DNA from: an uncultured Dysosmobacter sp.
Lineage (GTDB): Bacteria > Bacillota > Clostridia > Oscillospirales > Oscillospiraceae
Direction of reading: 5' to 3'
Assembly (NCBI GenBank): GCA_934590165.1
Contig: CAKTOO010000001.1
Span: forward strand, 62,001-126,000
DNA: 64,000 nt
Shown here: positions 1-6,499 of the stretch, one piece after another
Layout: each line of letters opens with the position of its first letter
How positions within the stretch are numbered: the stretch's first letter is position 1
The notes under the pieces: model-generated
Databases searched by the model: none
What the model was told of the DNA's origin: nothing
What the model saw: only the letters and a program-made list of their open reading frames with translations
Program-made: the position numbers and the translations under genes

Positions 1-661
1 CGTCCAGCAGGGCGAGCAGGCTGCCCGCCAGGAGCTGCGTGGCGAACTGGAGGGCGAAGAACCACAGTACGGACCAAGCCATTTTGTGGTTGGGGGAGCT
101 GTGGCCCATGGCCAGGGCGGCATAAAATTGCAGGCACATGACGCAGCAGCCCACAAAGCAGATGGCCAAAAACTCCAGAATGATCACCGTGCCGTTGATG
201 GCGTAGTAGGCATTGAGGTACTGGGAAAGCTCCCGGAACAGCTCCCGGAAGCCCTGGATCAGTTCCTGGACGAAGCCCACGTCAAAGGCCACGATGCAGG
301 CCGCCAGGCACACCACCACGATGGTCAGGGCAAACCAGACGGCGGAGACGATGAGCTTGCTCCAGATGTGCTGGTGGACGGAGACCGGCAGGGTCATCAT
401 CACATAGCCCTCGTCCTGGAGGAGGTTCTTGTAAAACCGCTGGACCATGAGCACCACGCTCATGACGCACACGCCGAAGATGGCGATGGCAAAGGCCATC
501 ACCAGCAGGCTCCCCAGAACGTCCAGCACCTTGTAGCGGGTGTCCAGCATACCACGGGCGGAGAAGTTGGCGCCCACGGAGGTCACCAGCAAAACGAGAA
601 ACAGGGGCAGCATGACGCGGCCCGTGGCTCGGAATTCGTGCTTGATGAGTTTTCTCAGCAT
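1..661 (-). CDS. ABC-2 type transporter permease, 3' end outside window
   Basis: The frame opens at an ATG at 661 and stays open to the left edge, so about 220 N-terminal residues are visible. It starts MLRKLIKHEFRATGRVMLP, a cytosolic basic start followed by several long hydrophobic segments, as in the permease half of a YtrB/YtrC-type exporter. The ATG overlaps the TGA of the ATPase gene just upstream, which implies translational coupling and a shared complex. The transported substrate cannot be told from sequence; this class often handles peptide antibiotics or lipid-like molecules. Incomplete at the window edge, not a true truncation. Confidence 0.8.
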   Translation of the reverse strand, partial: MLRKLIKHEFRATGRVMLPLFLVLLVTSVGANFSARGMLDTRYKVLDVLGSLLVMAFAIAIFGVCVMSVVLMVQRFYKNLLQDEGYVMMTLPVSVHQHIWSKLIVSAVWFALTIVVVCLAACIVAFDVGFVQELIQGFRELFRELSQYLNAYYAINGTVIILEFLAICFVGCCVMCLQFYAALAMGHSSPNHKMAWSVLWFFALQFATQLLAGSLLALLD

Positions 662-1350
662 TTGAACACCTCCCGGAACAGCGCGTCCACGCTCATGCCC
701 TTCTCCTCCCGGATCTGGTCCACGGAGGCCTGGAGCATGATGCAGCCCTGGTTGATGAACACCACATCGTCCAGCACCTTTTCCACATCGGCGATGAGGT
801 GGGTGGAGATGACCACCGCCGCGTCGGGGTTGTAGTTGCCGATGATGGTGGAGAGGATGTAGTCCCGGGTGGCGGGGTCCACGCCGCCGATGGGTTCATC
901 CAGCAGATACAGCTTCGCCGACCGGCTCATGACCATGATGAGCTGCACCTTCTCCCGGGTGCCCTTGCTCATCTGCTTGATGCGCTGCTTGGGCGGGATG
1001 TTCAGATGGGCCAGCATCTCCTCCGCCGCGTCCCGGCGGAAGTCCGCGTAAAAGTCCTGGTAAAAGTCCAGCAGCTGGGTGACGGACATCCAGGTGGGGA
1101 TGGCGGTGCGCTCCGGAAGGTAGCTGACGCAGGCGTGGCTCTCCTTCCCCGGCACCAGGCCGCAGATACGGATCTCCCCCTCGCTGGGGGTCAGCAGGCC
1201 GTTGGCCAGCTTGATGAGGGTGGTCTTGCCGCTGCCGTTGGGGCCCAGCAGACCCACGATGCGGCCCGGCTCAATGGTGATATCCACCTGGTCCAAGGCC
1301 TGTGTGCCGCCGAACCGCTTACTCAGGCCCTTACATGTCAAAATCGCCAT
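655..1350 (-). CDS. ABC transporter ATP-binding protein (YtrB-like)
   Basis: ATPase subunit of the exporter whose permease follows. With the ATG at 1350, chosen because AGGAGGAG lies just upstream, the protein has 231 residues. Walker A GPNGSGKTT is at about 36-44, Walker B LYLLDEP at about 145-151, and a D-loop/H-loop region containing STHL follows. The signature is degenerate (SKGTREK instead of LSGGQ), which is usual in the YtrB/BcrA-like branch. Its start lies inside the end of the GntR gene, so regulator, ATPase and permease form one coupled operon. Confidence 0.9.
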   Translation of the reverse strand: MAILTCKGLSKRFGGTQALDQVDITIEPGRIVGLLGPNGSGKTTLIKLANGLLTPSEGEIRICGLVPGKESHACVSYLPERTAIPTWMSVTQLLDFYQDFYADFRRDAAEEMLAHLNIPPKQRIKQMSKGTREKVQLIMVMSRSAKLYLLDEPIGGVDPATRDYILSTIIGNYNPDAAVVISTHLIADVEKVLDDVVFINQGCIMLQASVDQIREEKGMSVDALFREVFKC

Positions 1351-1723
1351 GGGTGGTCTCCTCCTTTTCATTCTCCTGCCGCAGCAGGTTCAAAATGTCT
1401 TCCTTTCCATAGCCCAGGCGGCGCATTGCCGCCAGAAACATCTGGATATGGCCTTCCGCGAGGCCCCGTTTCGCCGCGTCGATCATGGTCTGATCCTCCG
1501 TCACAAATCTGCCGGCGGTCCGCTGGCTGTACACCAGTCCGTCCCGCTCCAACTCCGTCAATGCCCGCTGCATGGTATTGGGATTCACCCCGGCCTCGGT
1601 GGCCAGGTCCCTCACCGAAGGCAGCCGCTCTCCCGGCGGAAAGGCGCCGGAGACGATGCCCACCTTGATCTGGGCGATAAGCTGGGCGTAAATGGGCGCG
1701 TCATTGGAAAACTGCCACTTCAA
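1331..1723 (-). CDS. GntR family (YtrA subfamily) transcriptional regulator
   Basis: A 130-residue regulator with an N-terminal winged helix-turn-helix (about residues 10-75, core RLPSVRDLATEAGVNPNT) and only a short C-terminal tail, the size and layout of YtrA-type repressors that control a neighbouring ABC exporter. Start is TTG at 1723, supported by AGGAGGTGC at a good distance. First gene of the three-gene operon. A perfect inverted repeat sits over its promoter (see 1749-1770), so autorepression relieved by the exporter's inducer is the likely control; the inducer is unknown. Confidence 0.9.
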   Translation of the reverse strand: MKWQFSNDAPIYAQLIAQIKVGIVSGAFPPGERLPSVRDLATEAGVNPNTMQRALTELERDGLVYSQRTAGRFVTEDQTMIDAAKRGLAEGHIQMFLAAMRRLGYGKEDILNLLRQENEKEETTHGDFDM

Positions 1724-1748
1724 AAAAGCACCTCCTCACTTTGTACCG

Positions 1749-1770
1749 TTGTATTAAGTGATTAATACAA
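1749..1770 (-). promoter_or_regulatory. Probable YtrA-type operator
   Basis: Perfect inverted repeat TTGTATTAA-gtga-TTAATACAA. It overlaps the -10 box of the leftward promoter of the GntR/ABC operon. YtrA-type repressors bind such TGT...ACA palindromes, so this is the expected autoregulatory operator. Confidence 0.8.
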
Positions 1771-1794
1771 TAACACAATCATTGGATTTGTCAA
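1767..1794 (-). promoter_or_regulatory. Sigma-A-type promoter of the GntR/ABC operon
   Basis: Leftward -35 TTGACA at 1794-1789, a 16-nt spacer, and -10 TATTGT at 1772-1767. The -10 is buried in the palindromic operator. Confidence 0.7.
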
Positions 1795-1844
1795 TAGGGT
1801 TTTGCAAAAAAAATTCCGCGCCCCGGAAAGGGTGCGGATCAGGC

Positions 1845-2009
1845 TTATTCCTCATGTTCCGGCATGGCATCCACGATCCGCTCCTCGGCGGTCTGCTGGG
1901 CGGAGATCAGCAGCTGTCTGGCGCTGGCGGCATCGCCCCGCTCCAGCAGGTCCACGGCATCCGCCAGGGCGGCAAACAGGTAAAAATACAGCTCTCGATA
2001 AATGGACAT
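1845..2009 (-). CDS. Small conserved-looking protein, 54 aa
   Basis: Short open frame with ATG at 2009 behind a GAGGTGAG ribosome site and TAA at 1845-1847. The product starts MSIYRELYFYLFAALADAVD and ends in acidic residues; it looks alpha-helical, with leucine/alanine heptad-like spacing, and has no signal peptide or membrane segment. It is transcribed divergently from the small XRE regulator at 2093, sharing an intergenic region with a large inverted repeat, so it is a plausible target of that regulator. Function unknown. Confidence 0.7.
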   Translation of the reverse strand: MSIYRELYFYLFAALADAVDLLERGDAASARQLLISAQQTAEERIVDAMPEHEE

Positions 2010-2030
2010 AAACTCACCTCTGCCTTATTT

Positions 2031-2072
2031 TAGAACAATATATTCAAAAAGTAAATAGAATATTTTGTTCTA
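2031..2072. promoter_or_regulatory. Inverted repeat in the divergent intergenic region
   Basis: Arms TAGAACAATATATTC (2031-2045) and GAATATTTTGTTCTA (2058-2072) are inverted copies with one mismatch, separated by 12 AT-rich bases. The position between the small gene at 1845-2009 and the XRE gene at 2093 suggests an operator for the XRE protein controlling both directions. Confidence 0.6.
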
Positions 2073-2092
2073 GGATATGCTGGACTTGGGTG

Positions 2093-2320
2093 ATGAATAT
2101 GTACCACCGGATTCGGGACCTGCGGGAGGATGCGGATTTGACCCAGGCGCAGGTCGGCACCGCCGTCGGTGTCTCCCAACGGACATACGCATATTATGAA
2201 AGCGGTCAGCGGATGCTGCCGCCGCAGGTTTTGTGCGCTCTCGCGGATTTTTACCATGTCAGCGTTGACTACCTTTTGGAGCGCACAGATATCAAATCCG
2301 CCTATCCGCCTAAAAAATAA
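2093..2320 (+). CDS. Small XRE-family helix-turn-helix regulator
   Basis: About 75 residues, nearly all of it one lambda-repressor-like HTH (MYHRIRDLREDADLTQAQVG, then SQRTYAYYESGQRMLP), ending in the common DYLLERTD motif and a short basic tail. The ribosome site is weak; ATG at 2093 or 2099 is preferred over the GTG at 2090. It is a stand-alone DNA-binding domain with no sensor part. A large inverted repeat lies just upstream, so it probably regulates itself and the divergent 54-aa gene. Confidence 0.85.
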   Translation: MNMYHRIRDLREDADLTQAQVGTAVGVSQRTYAYYESGQRMLPPQVLCALADFYHVSVDYLLERTDIKSAYPPKK

Positions 2321-2345
2321 GACCGGCTCGTGGCCGGTCTTATTT
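2316..2345. terminator. Bidirectional rho-independent terminator
   Basis: AAGACCGGC-tcgt-GCCGGTCTT hairpin flanked by A-run and T-run, lying between the convergent XRE gene and the membrane XRE gene; it serves both. Confidence 0.9.
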
Positions 2346-3014
2346 TTGTTCTGTTTTTCCGCCCCGGCCTCCCAGGACCACCACAGCCCCGCCCAGGACC
2401 GCCAGCGCCAGGTACAGTCCCCACCAAAACGGGAAGCCCTCCCCTGAAATGCTGACATTCTCCGGCGGAAAGCGGTACAGCAACGTAAGCAGCGCCAGCC
2501 GCACCAGCCCCAGCACGCCCCACAGCAGCACCACCCAGCCGGCGTGGCTCCAATGGAGCCGCCCCGCCAGGCGGCGCCCCCGCCAGAGGACCAGGACCCC
2601 GACAACCAGCAGGCAGAGCCCCGGCCAGAGATAAAAGCCCAGCAGGAACCCGGCCGCCGTGTACCAGCTGTCGATCATCAGGCTCAGCGTCGGCAGCATC
2701 CGGGCCGTGCGCACCGCGCCCCAGGCCACCAGGCCCCAACCCAGCAGATAGCCCTGCCGCCGGTACCAGGCGCCCAGGTCCGGCGCCCTCCGTCTGCTGT
2801 CATCAGGAAATTTCTCTGGGCCATCCTTCAAGAGATAATCCGTGGTGACCTGAAAGCAGTTGCTGATGCGGACCACCTTCTCCGTCTCCGGCATGGCCTC
2901 GTCCCGCTCCCACTTGCTGACCGCCTGGCGGCTCACGTCCAACAGCTCCGCCAGGGCGTCCTGGGAAAGCCCCTCCCGGGCCCGGAGCTTTTGCAGCTTT
3001 TCTCCAAAGGTCAT
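2340..3014 (-). CDS. XRE-family regulator with C-terminal membrane domain
   Basis: 224 residues. An N-terminal XRE HTH (about 1-62, FGEKLQKLRAREGLSQDALA, then SRQAVSKWERDEAMPE and DYLLKDG) is joined to a C-terminal half with about four hydrophobic segments (roughly residues 88-215). This HTH-plus-membrane layout is common in Clostridia; the HTH would act from the membrane face. Good ribosome site (AAGGAGGAACGCCC). It is convergent with the small XRE gene; no operon partner is evident. Function beyond DNA binding is unknown. Confidence 0.85.
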   Translation of the reverse strand: MTFGEKLQKLRAREGLSQDALAELLDVSRQAVSKWERDEAMPETEKVVRISNCFQVTTDYLLKDGPEKFPDDSRRRAPDLGAWYRRQGYLLGWGLVAWGAVRTARMLPTLSLMIDSWYTAAGFLLGFYLWPGLCLLVVGVLVLWRGRRLAGRLHWSHAGWVVLLWGVLGLVRLALLTLLYRFPPENVSISGEGFPFWWGLYLALAVLGGAVVVLGGRGGKTEQK

Positions 3015-3088
3015 GGGCGTTCCTCCTTGTTCTGGATGGCATCAGGATACCACAGCCCGCCCTCTCCCGCCAGCGACCCGGGCTGGAA

Positions 3089-3113
3089 CTTCCGCAACCG
3101 TGGGTTGCGGAAG
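3089..3113. terminator. Hairpin downstream of the HAD hydrolase gene
   Basis: CTTCCGCAACC-gtg-GGTTGCGGAAG, an 11-bp perfect stem just after the leftward HAD stop. There is no clear T-run on the leftward strand, so termination is uncertain. Confidence 0.45.
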
Positions 3114-3119
3114 CAGTTT

Positions 3120-3965
3120 TCAGCCGTACCGCTTATCCAGAATGCCGATGATGTCCGCCAGGGCGGCGTGGGCGGCGTCGGAGACGATGGTGGCGCCGCT
3201 TTGACGCACCGCCGGGGCGCAGTTGGCGGGGGCAAAGCCCTCCGCCGCCGCCGCCAGCATGGAAAGGTCGTTGGACTCGTCCCCGGCGCAGTAGATATGT
3301 TCCCGGCCGATGCCCAATCGCTCCGCCAGCCGCAGCACCATGGCGCCCTTGTTGGCCCCCAGGGCCGTCATTTCCAGCAAGGTGGGGTCGGAGAAGATGA
3401 GCTCGTACTCCCCCGCCCAGCCCTGGGCGGTAAACCAGTCCCGGATAGTCTCCAGCTCCCCGTGCTCCCCCTCGAACATGAGCTTGCCCAGGGGCACCGG
3501 CACCGCCATCAGGGAGGGCGCCTCCGTGACGCCCACGTGGGTAATGTGCTCGTGGTGGCGGGTGATGTCGTTGGGGTGGACGGCGTGGATGACGTTGCCG
3601 ATGTGGTAGGCCTCCACCGCCACCGCCGGGTGGGCGTCCAGCATGACCTGGGCCCGGCGGCAGGCCTCCCGGTCCAGCATGTTGGTCTCCAGGTACTCCC
3701 CGGTCCGGAAATCATACAGGGCCGCGCCGTTGCACAGCACGGCGGGGACGTTCATGGGCACACCGTCCACCAGCCGCTGAAAGGAAGCCAGGGCCCGGCC
3801 GGTGGCCACGGTGAAGGCGCCGCCGTTTCCCATGAAGTAGTCCAGGGCCTCCAGCGTCCTGGCGGACGGAGCGGGCATGTCCTGTCCGCCCCGGAAGGAG
3901 GAGGCGGTGTCCACGATGGTATTGTCAAAGTCGCTGGCCAGCAGTACGCCGGTGAATTTTCCCAT
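3120..3965 (-). CDS. Cof-type HAD superfamily phosphatase
   Basis: 281 residues. HAD motif I is DFDNT (about 12-16, with the two aspartates), motif II is ATGR, and motif IV is GDESND near the C-terminus; a large cap between them marks the Cof/IIB subclass. Such enzymes dephosphorylate sugar phosphates or flavin/pyridoxal phosphates in the cytosol; the substrate cannot be read from sequence. Start ATG at 3965 has AAGGAGA upstream. Separated from the ricT gene upstream by a terminator, so probably transcribed on its own. Confidence 0.88.
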   Translation of the reverse strand: MGKFTGVLLASDFDNTIVDTASSFRGGQDMPAPSARTLEALDYFMGNGGAFTVATGRALASFQRLVDGVPMNVPAVLCNGAALYDFRTGEYLETNMLDREACRRAQVMLDAHPAVAVEAYHIGNVIHAVHPNDITRHHEHITHVGVTEAPSLMAVPVPLGKLMFEGEHGELETIRDWFTAQGWAGEYELIFSDPTLLEMTALGANKGAMVLRLAERLGIGREHIYCAGDESNDLSMLAAAAEGFAPANCAPAVRQSGATIVSDAAHAALADIIGILDKRYG

Positions 3966-3984
3966 AACTGTCTCTCCTTATCCT

Positions 3985-4022
3985 AATAAAGGCCCCGCCG
4001 CCCGCAAAGCGGACGGCGGGCT
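3985..4022 (-). terminator. Terminator after ricT
   Basis: On the leftward strand, CCCGCCGTCCGC-ttt-GCGGGCGGCGGG followed by a T-rich stretch, 8 bases past the ricT stop. Confidence 0.8.
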
Positions 4023-4029
4023 GTTTGTT

Positions 4030-5346
4030 TTATTCGCTCTTAGGCGCGGAGCTTCCGCCCTCGCCGCCCTTGTTCCGGCGGCGGCCCCCCCGGTGATGGG
4101 GCCGGCGGCGGCGCTTGGACTCGCCGCTCTCACCGCCCTCCGGCTTGGGCTGCTGGGGCTCCTTGGGCCCCTGGGCCTTGGGCGGACGGGGCTTGCCACC
4201 GCCCTGGCCGATCTTCTTCTCCTGATTTTCCTTGGGGGCATTCTGCTTGCCGCCCTGCTTAGCGGACTGACGGTTTTCCTGCTTTTCAGGCTGCTGGCCC
4301 TCCCCCGCGGACTTGGCGCCGCTCTTGCGGCGGCCGCCCCGGTGGCGGCGGCGGGACTTGCCCTCACCGGCTTCGGCGCCGCCGATCTTCTCCCGGACAG
4401 GCGCGTCCTCCAGTTGGGCGTCCATATAGAAGGGCGTGGTGAGGATGGGCGCGGCGAACTCCTCCTCTTCCTTCTCCTCCACGTAGCGGGCGGGCCGCTC
4501 CGGGATCTCGATGCCGTCCCGGCTGCCCTTGCCGTTGCGCAGCACACACACCTCGCAGTTGTGGTAGCACTTGAGGGGCTCGTTGGGGCCGGCGGTGTCC
4601 AGGCTCACCTTCATGGTCTCCCGCAGCAGGTCCACGCTCTTGACATTGCCGGGACCGTCGGGGGTCTGGACGAAGGATTCCACCTTGGGCATCCGCTTGG
4701 CGGCGTCCTCGTAGGCGTTCTGCTCGTACTTCAGGCAGCACATGAGGCGGCCGCAGGTGCCGGAGATCTTCGTGGGGTTCAGGCTCAGGTTCTGGGTCTT
4801 GGCCATTTTGATGGACACGGGCAAAAAGCCATCCAAAAACTGGGAGCAGCAGAAGGGGCGGCCGCAGATGCCCAGGCCGCCGATCATCTTGGCCTCGTCC
4901 CGGACGCCGATCTGCCGCAGCTCAATGCGGGCCCGGAACACGCTGGCCAGGTCCCGCACCAACTCCCGGAAGTCCACCCGGCCGTCGGCGGTGAAGTAAA
5001 AGATGATCTTGTTGCCGTCAAAGCTGGCAGACACGTTCACCAACTTCATCTCCAGGCCGTGGTCCGCGATCTTCTTCTCGCAGATGTCAAAGGCCTCGCT
5101 CTCTTTTTTCTTGTTGTACTCCACGGTGCGGCGGTCATTTTCCGTGGCCATCCGCAGCATGGCACACAGGGGGCTGACGATGGCGGAATCCTCCACCTCG
5201 TGGTTGCCCTCGGTGCAGGTGGCAAATTCCGGGCCCTGGGCAGTCTCCACGATCACCTGGTCCCCCATTTTCACCTGTGCCCCCTTGGGGTCAAAATAAT
5301 AATTTTTGCAGCCGCCCCGAAAGCGGACGCTGATCACTTCTGTCAA
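4030..5346 (-). CDS. ricT: RicT/YaaT-like PSP1 domain protein with long basic tail
   Basis: 438 residues. Residues about 1-270 are a PSP1 domain with the cysteine clusters GICGRPFCCSQF and CGRLMCCLKYE, which in B. subtilis RicT (YaaT) take part in iron-sulfur binding by the Ric complex that helps RNase Y mature mRNAs. Residues about 310-438 form a low-complexity tail rich in Arg, Lys, Gly, Pro and Gln, absent from B. subtilis YaaT (about 275 aa), so a fused RNA-binding tail is likely. Start is TTG at 5346 behind GGAGGG; it overlaps the holB stop, the usual holB-yaaT coupling. Confidence 0.9.
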   Translation of the reverse strand: MTEVISVRFRGGCKNYYFDPKGAQVKMGDQVIVETAQGPEFATCTEGNHEVEDSAIVSPLCAMLRMATENDRRTVEYNKKKESEAFDICEKKIADHGLEMKLVNVSASFDGNKIIFYFTADGRVDFRELVRDLASVFRARIELRQIGVRDEAKMIGGLGICGRPFCCSQFLDGFLPVSIKMAKTQNLSLNPTKISGTCGRLMCCLKYEQNAYEDAAKRMPKVESFVQTPDGPGNVKSVDLLRETMKVSLDTAGPNEPLKCYHNCEVCVLRNGKGSRDGIEIPERPARYVEEKEEEEFAAPILTTPFYMDAQLEDAPVREKIGGAEAGEGKSRRRHRGGRRKSGAKSAGEGQQPEKQENRQSAKQGGKQNAPKENQEKKIGQGGGKPRPPKAQGPKEPQQPKPEGGESGESKRRRRPHHRGGRRRNKGGEGGSSAPKSE

Positions 5347-6206
5347 AGGATACCCTCCAATTCCACCGCGAGAGCCCCCAGAACGTGGCTGGCGCCCACG
5401 TTATAGGTGCATTCCCCGTGGTACTTCTGTAACAGTTCTATTGTGCGCATAATTTGTGTTTTTGTCAAGTTTTTCGCAAGAAAAGCGGCAATTTCTTCGT
5501 CTGATGCCTCCGGCCGGCACCCATAGGGCAGCAGCAGCGCCGCCGCGCACACGGCCCGGCACCGCTCCAGCAGGGCCGAAAGATCCTCCCGGGTGGTCTT
5601 TTTCTTCTCCAGCCGCACCGCCAGCTCGCTGACGGCGCCCCGCCGGCCTTTCCCCAAAGCTCGGAGCAGAGCCTCCGCCGCCTCGGACAGCTCTCCGGAG
5701 TCCGTGTCTGCCGCCGGGCGGAGCTTCAGCTCCACGCAGCGGGAGCGCAGGGTCTGGAGCACCACGGCGGCGTTTTCCGCACAGAATAAAAACGCCGCGT
5801 AGGGCGGTCCCTCCTCCACGATCTTCAGCAGCACGTTCTGGTCCTGGTCCGTCAAAAGGGCGCAGTCCGGGAAGATATACACCTTCCGCTCCCCCTCGTT
5901 GGGGCGGATATAGGCGTCGGACCGGATCTGGCGCACCACATCCACGGAGATGTTTTTGTGCTGGTCGTCCCGGACGGTGATGACATCCGGGTGGATGCCG
6001 GCAAGCACCTTTCGGCAGCCCTCGCACACGCCGCAGGGGCGGCCGCCCTCTCCCCGGCACTCCAGCGCGGCGGCAGCGTAGCGGGCCATGGCCATCCGGT
6101 CTCCGCTGCCGGTGAACAGCAGGGCGTGGGACAGGGTGCGCCGGGTAGCAGCCTCCCGGACGCGGGCGGCGGCGGGATCGTTTTCTGGCAGGCCAAAGGC
6201 GTTCAT
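5343..6206 (-). CDS. holB: DNA polymerase III delta' subunit
   Basis: 287 residues. AAA+ clamp-loader subunit that helps load the beta clamp. Visible are a zinc-binding cluster, CRGEGGRPCGVCEGC (about 49-63), the SVDVVRQI segment, NVLLKIVEEGP (sensor 1 region) and LRSRC. Delta' lacks a functional P-loop, and here TGSGDRMAM stands in its place. Start ATG at 6206 with AAGGAG. First gene of a holB-ricT operon, as in many Firmicutes. Confidence 0.92.
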   Translation of the reverse strand: MNAFGLPENDPAAARVREAATRRTLSHALLFTGSGDRMAMARYAAAALECRGEGGRPCGVCEGCRKVLAGIHPDVITVRDDQHKNISVDVVRQIRSDAYIRPNEGERKVYIFPDCALLTDQDQNVLLKIVEEGPPYAAFLFCAENAAVVLQTLRSRCVELKLRPAADTDSGELSEAAEALLRALGKGRRGAVSELAVRLEKKKTTREDLSALLERCRAVCAAALLLPYGCRPEASDEEIAAFLAKNLTKTQIMRTIELLQKYHGECTYNVGASHVLGALAVELEGIL

Positions 6207-6386
6207 GGCGGGGCTCCTTCCTGTTTGCTGAAAATTCCCTGTTATCCTATCACACTTCTCAGAAAAAGAAAAGCGGAGAAAACCGCCTGTTTTTCCAAAA
6301 CGCCGCTTTTTCGATTTTTGTGAAAAACAGCAATTTATTTAGCATATTGTTTGAATTTCGGCAATTTTTCTTATGATATTTATGCA

Positions 6387-6415
6387 TTGTTTTCCAGAAT
6401 TCTTCTTATTATAAT
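6387..6415 (+). promoter_or_regulatory. Promoter of ppdK
   Basis: -35 TTGTTT at 6387-6392, a 17-nt spacer, and -10 TATAAT at 6410-6415, in an AT-rich 293-bp gap between divergent holB and ppdK. Apart from a small GCGG/CCGC hairpin near 6270 nothing else was seen in this gap. Confidence 0.7.
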
Positions 6416-6499
6416 AATATAGTCAATTTGGCTAATCGTTTAACAGACGATTTTGACATATCTGCCGCATTGGCAGTTACAAAAAACGGAGGAATGAAA

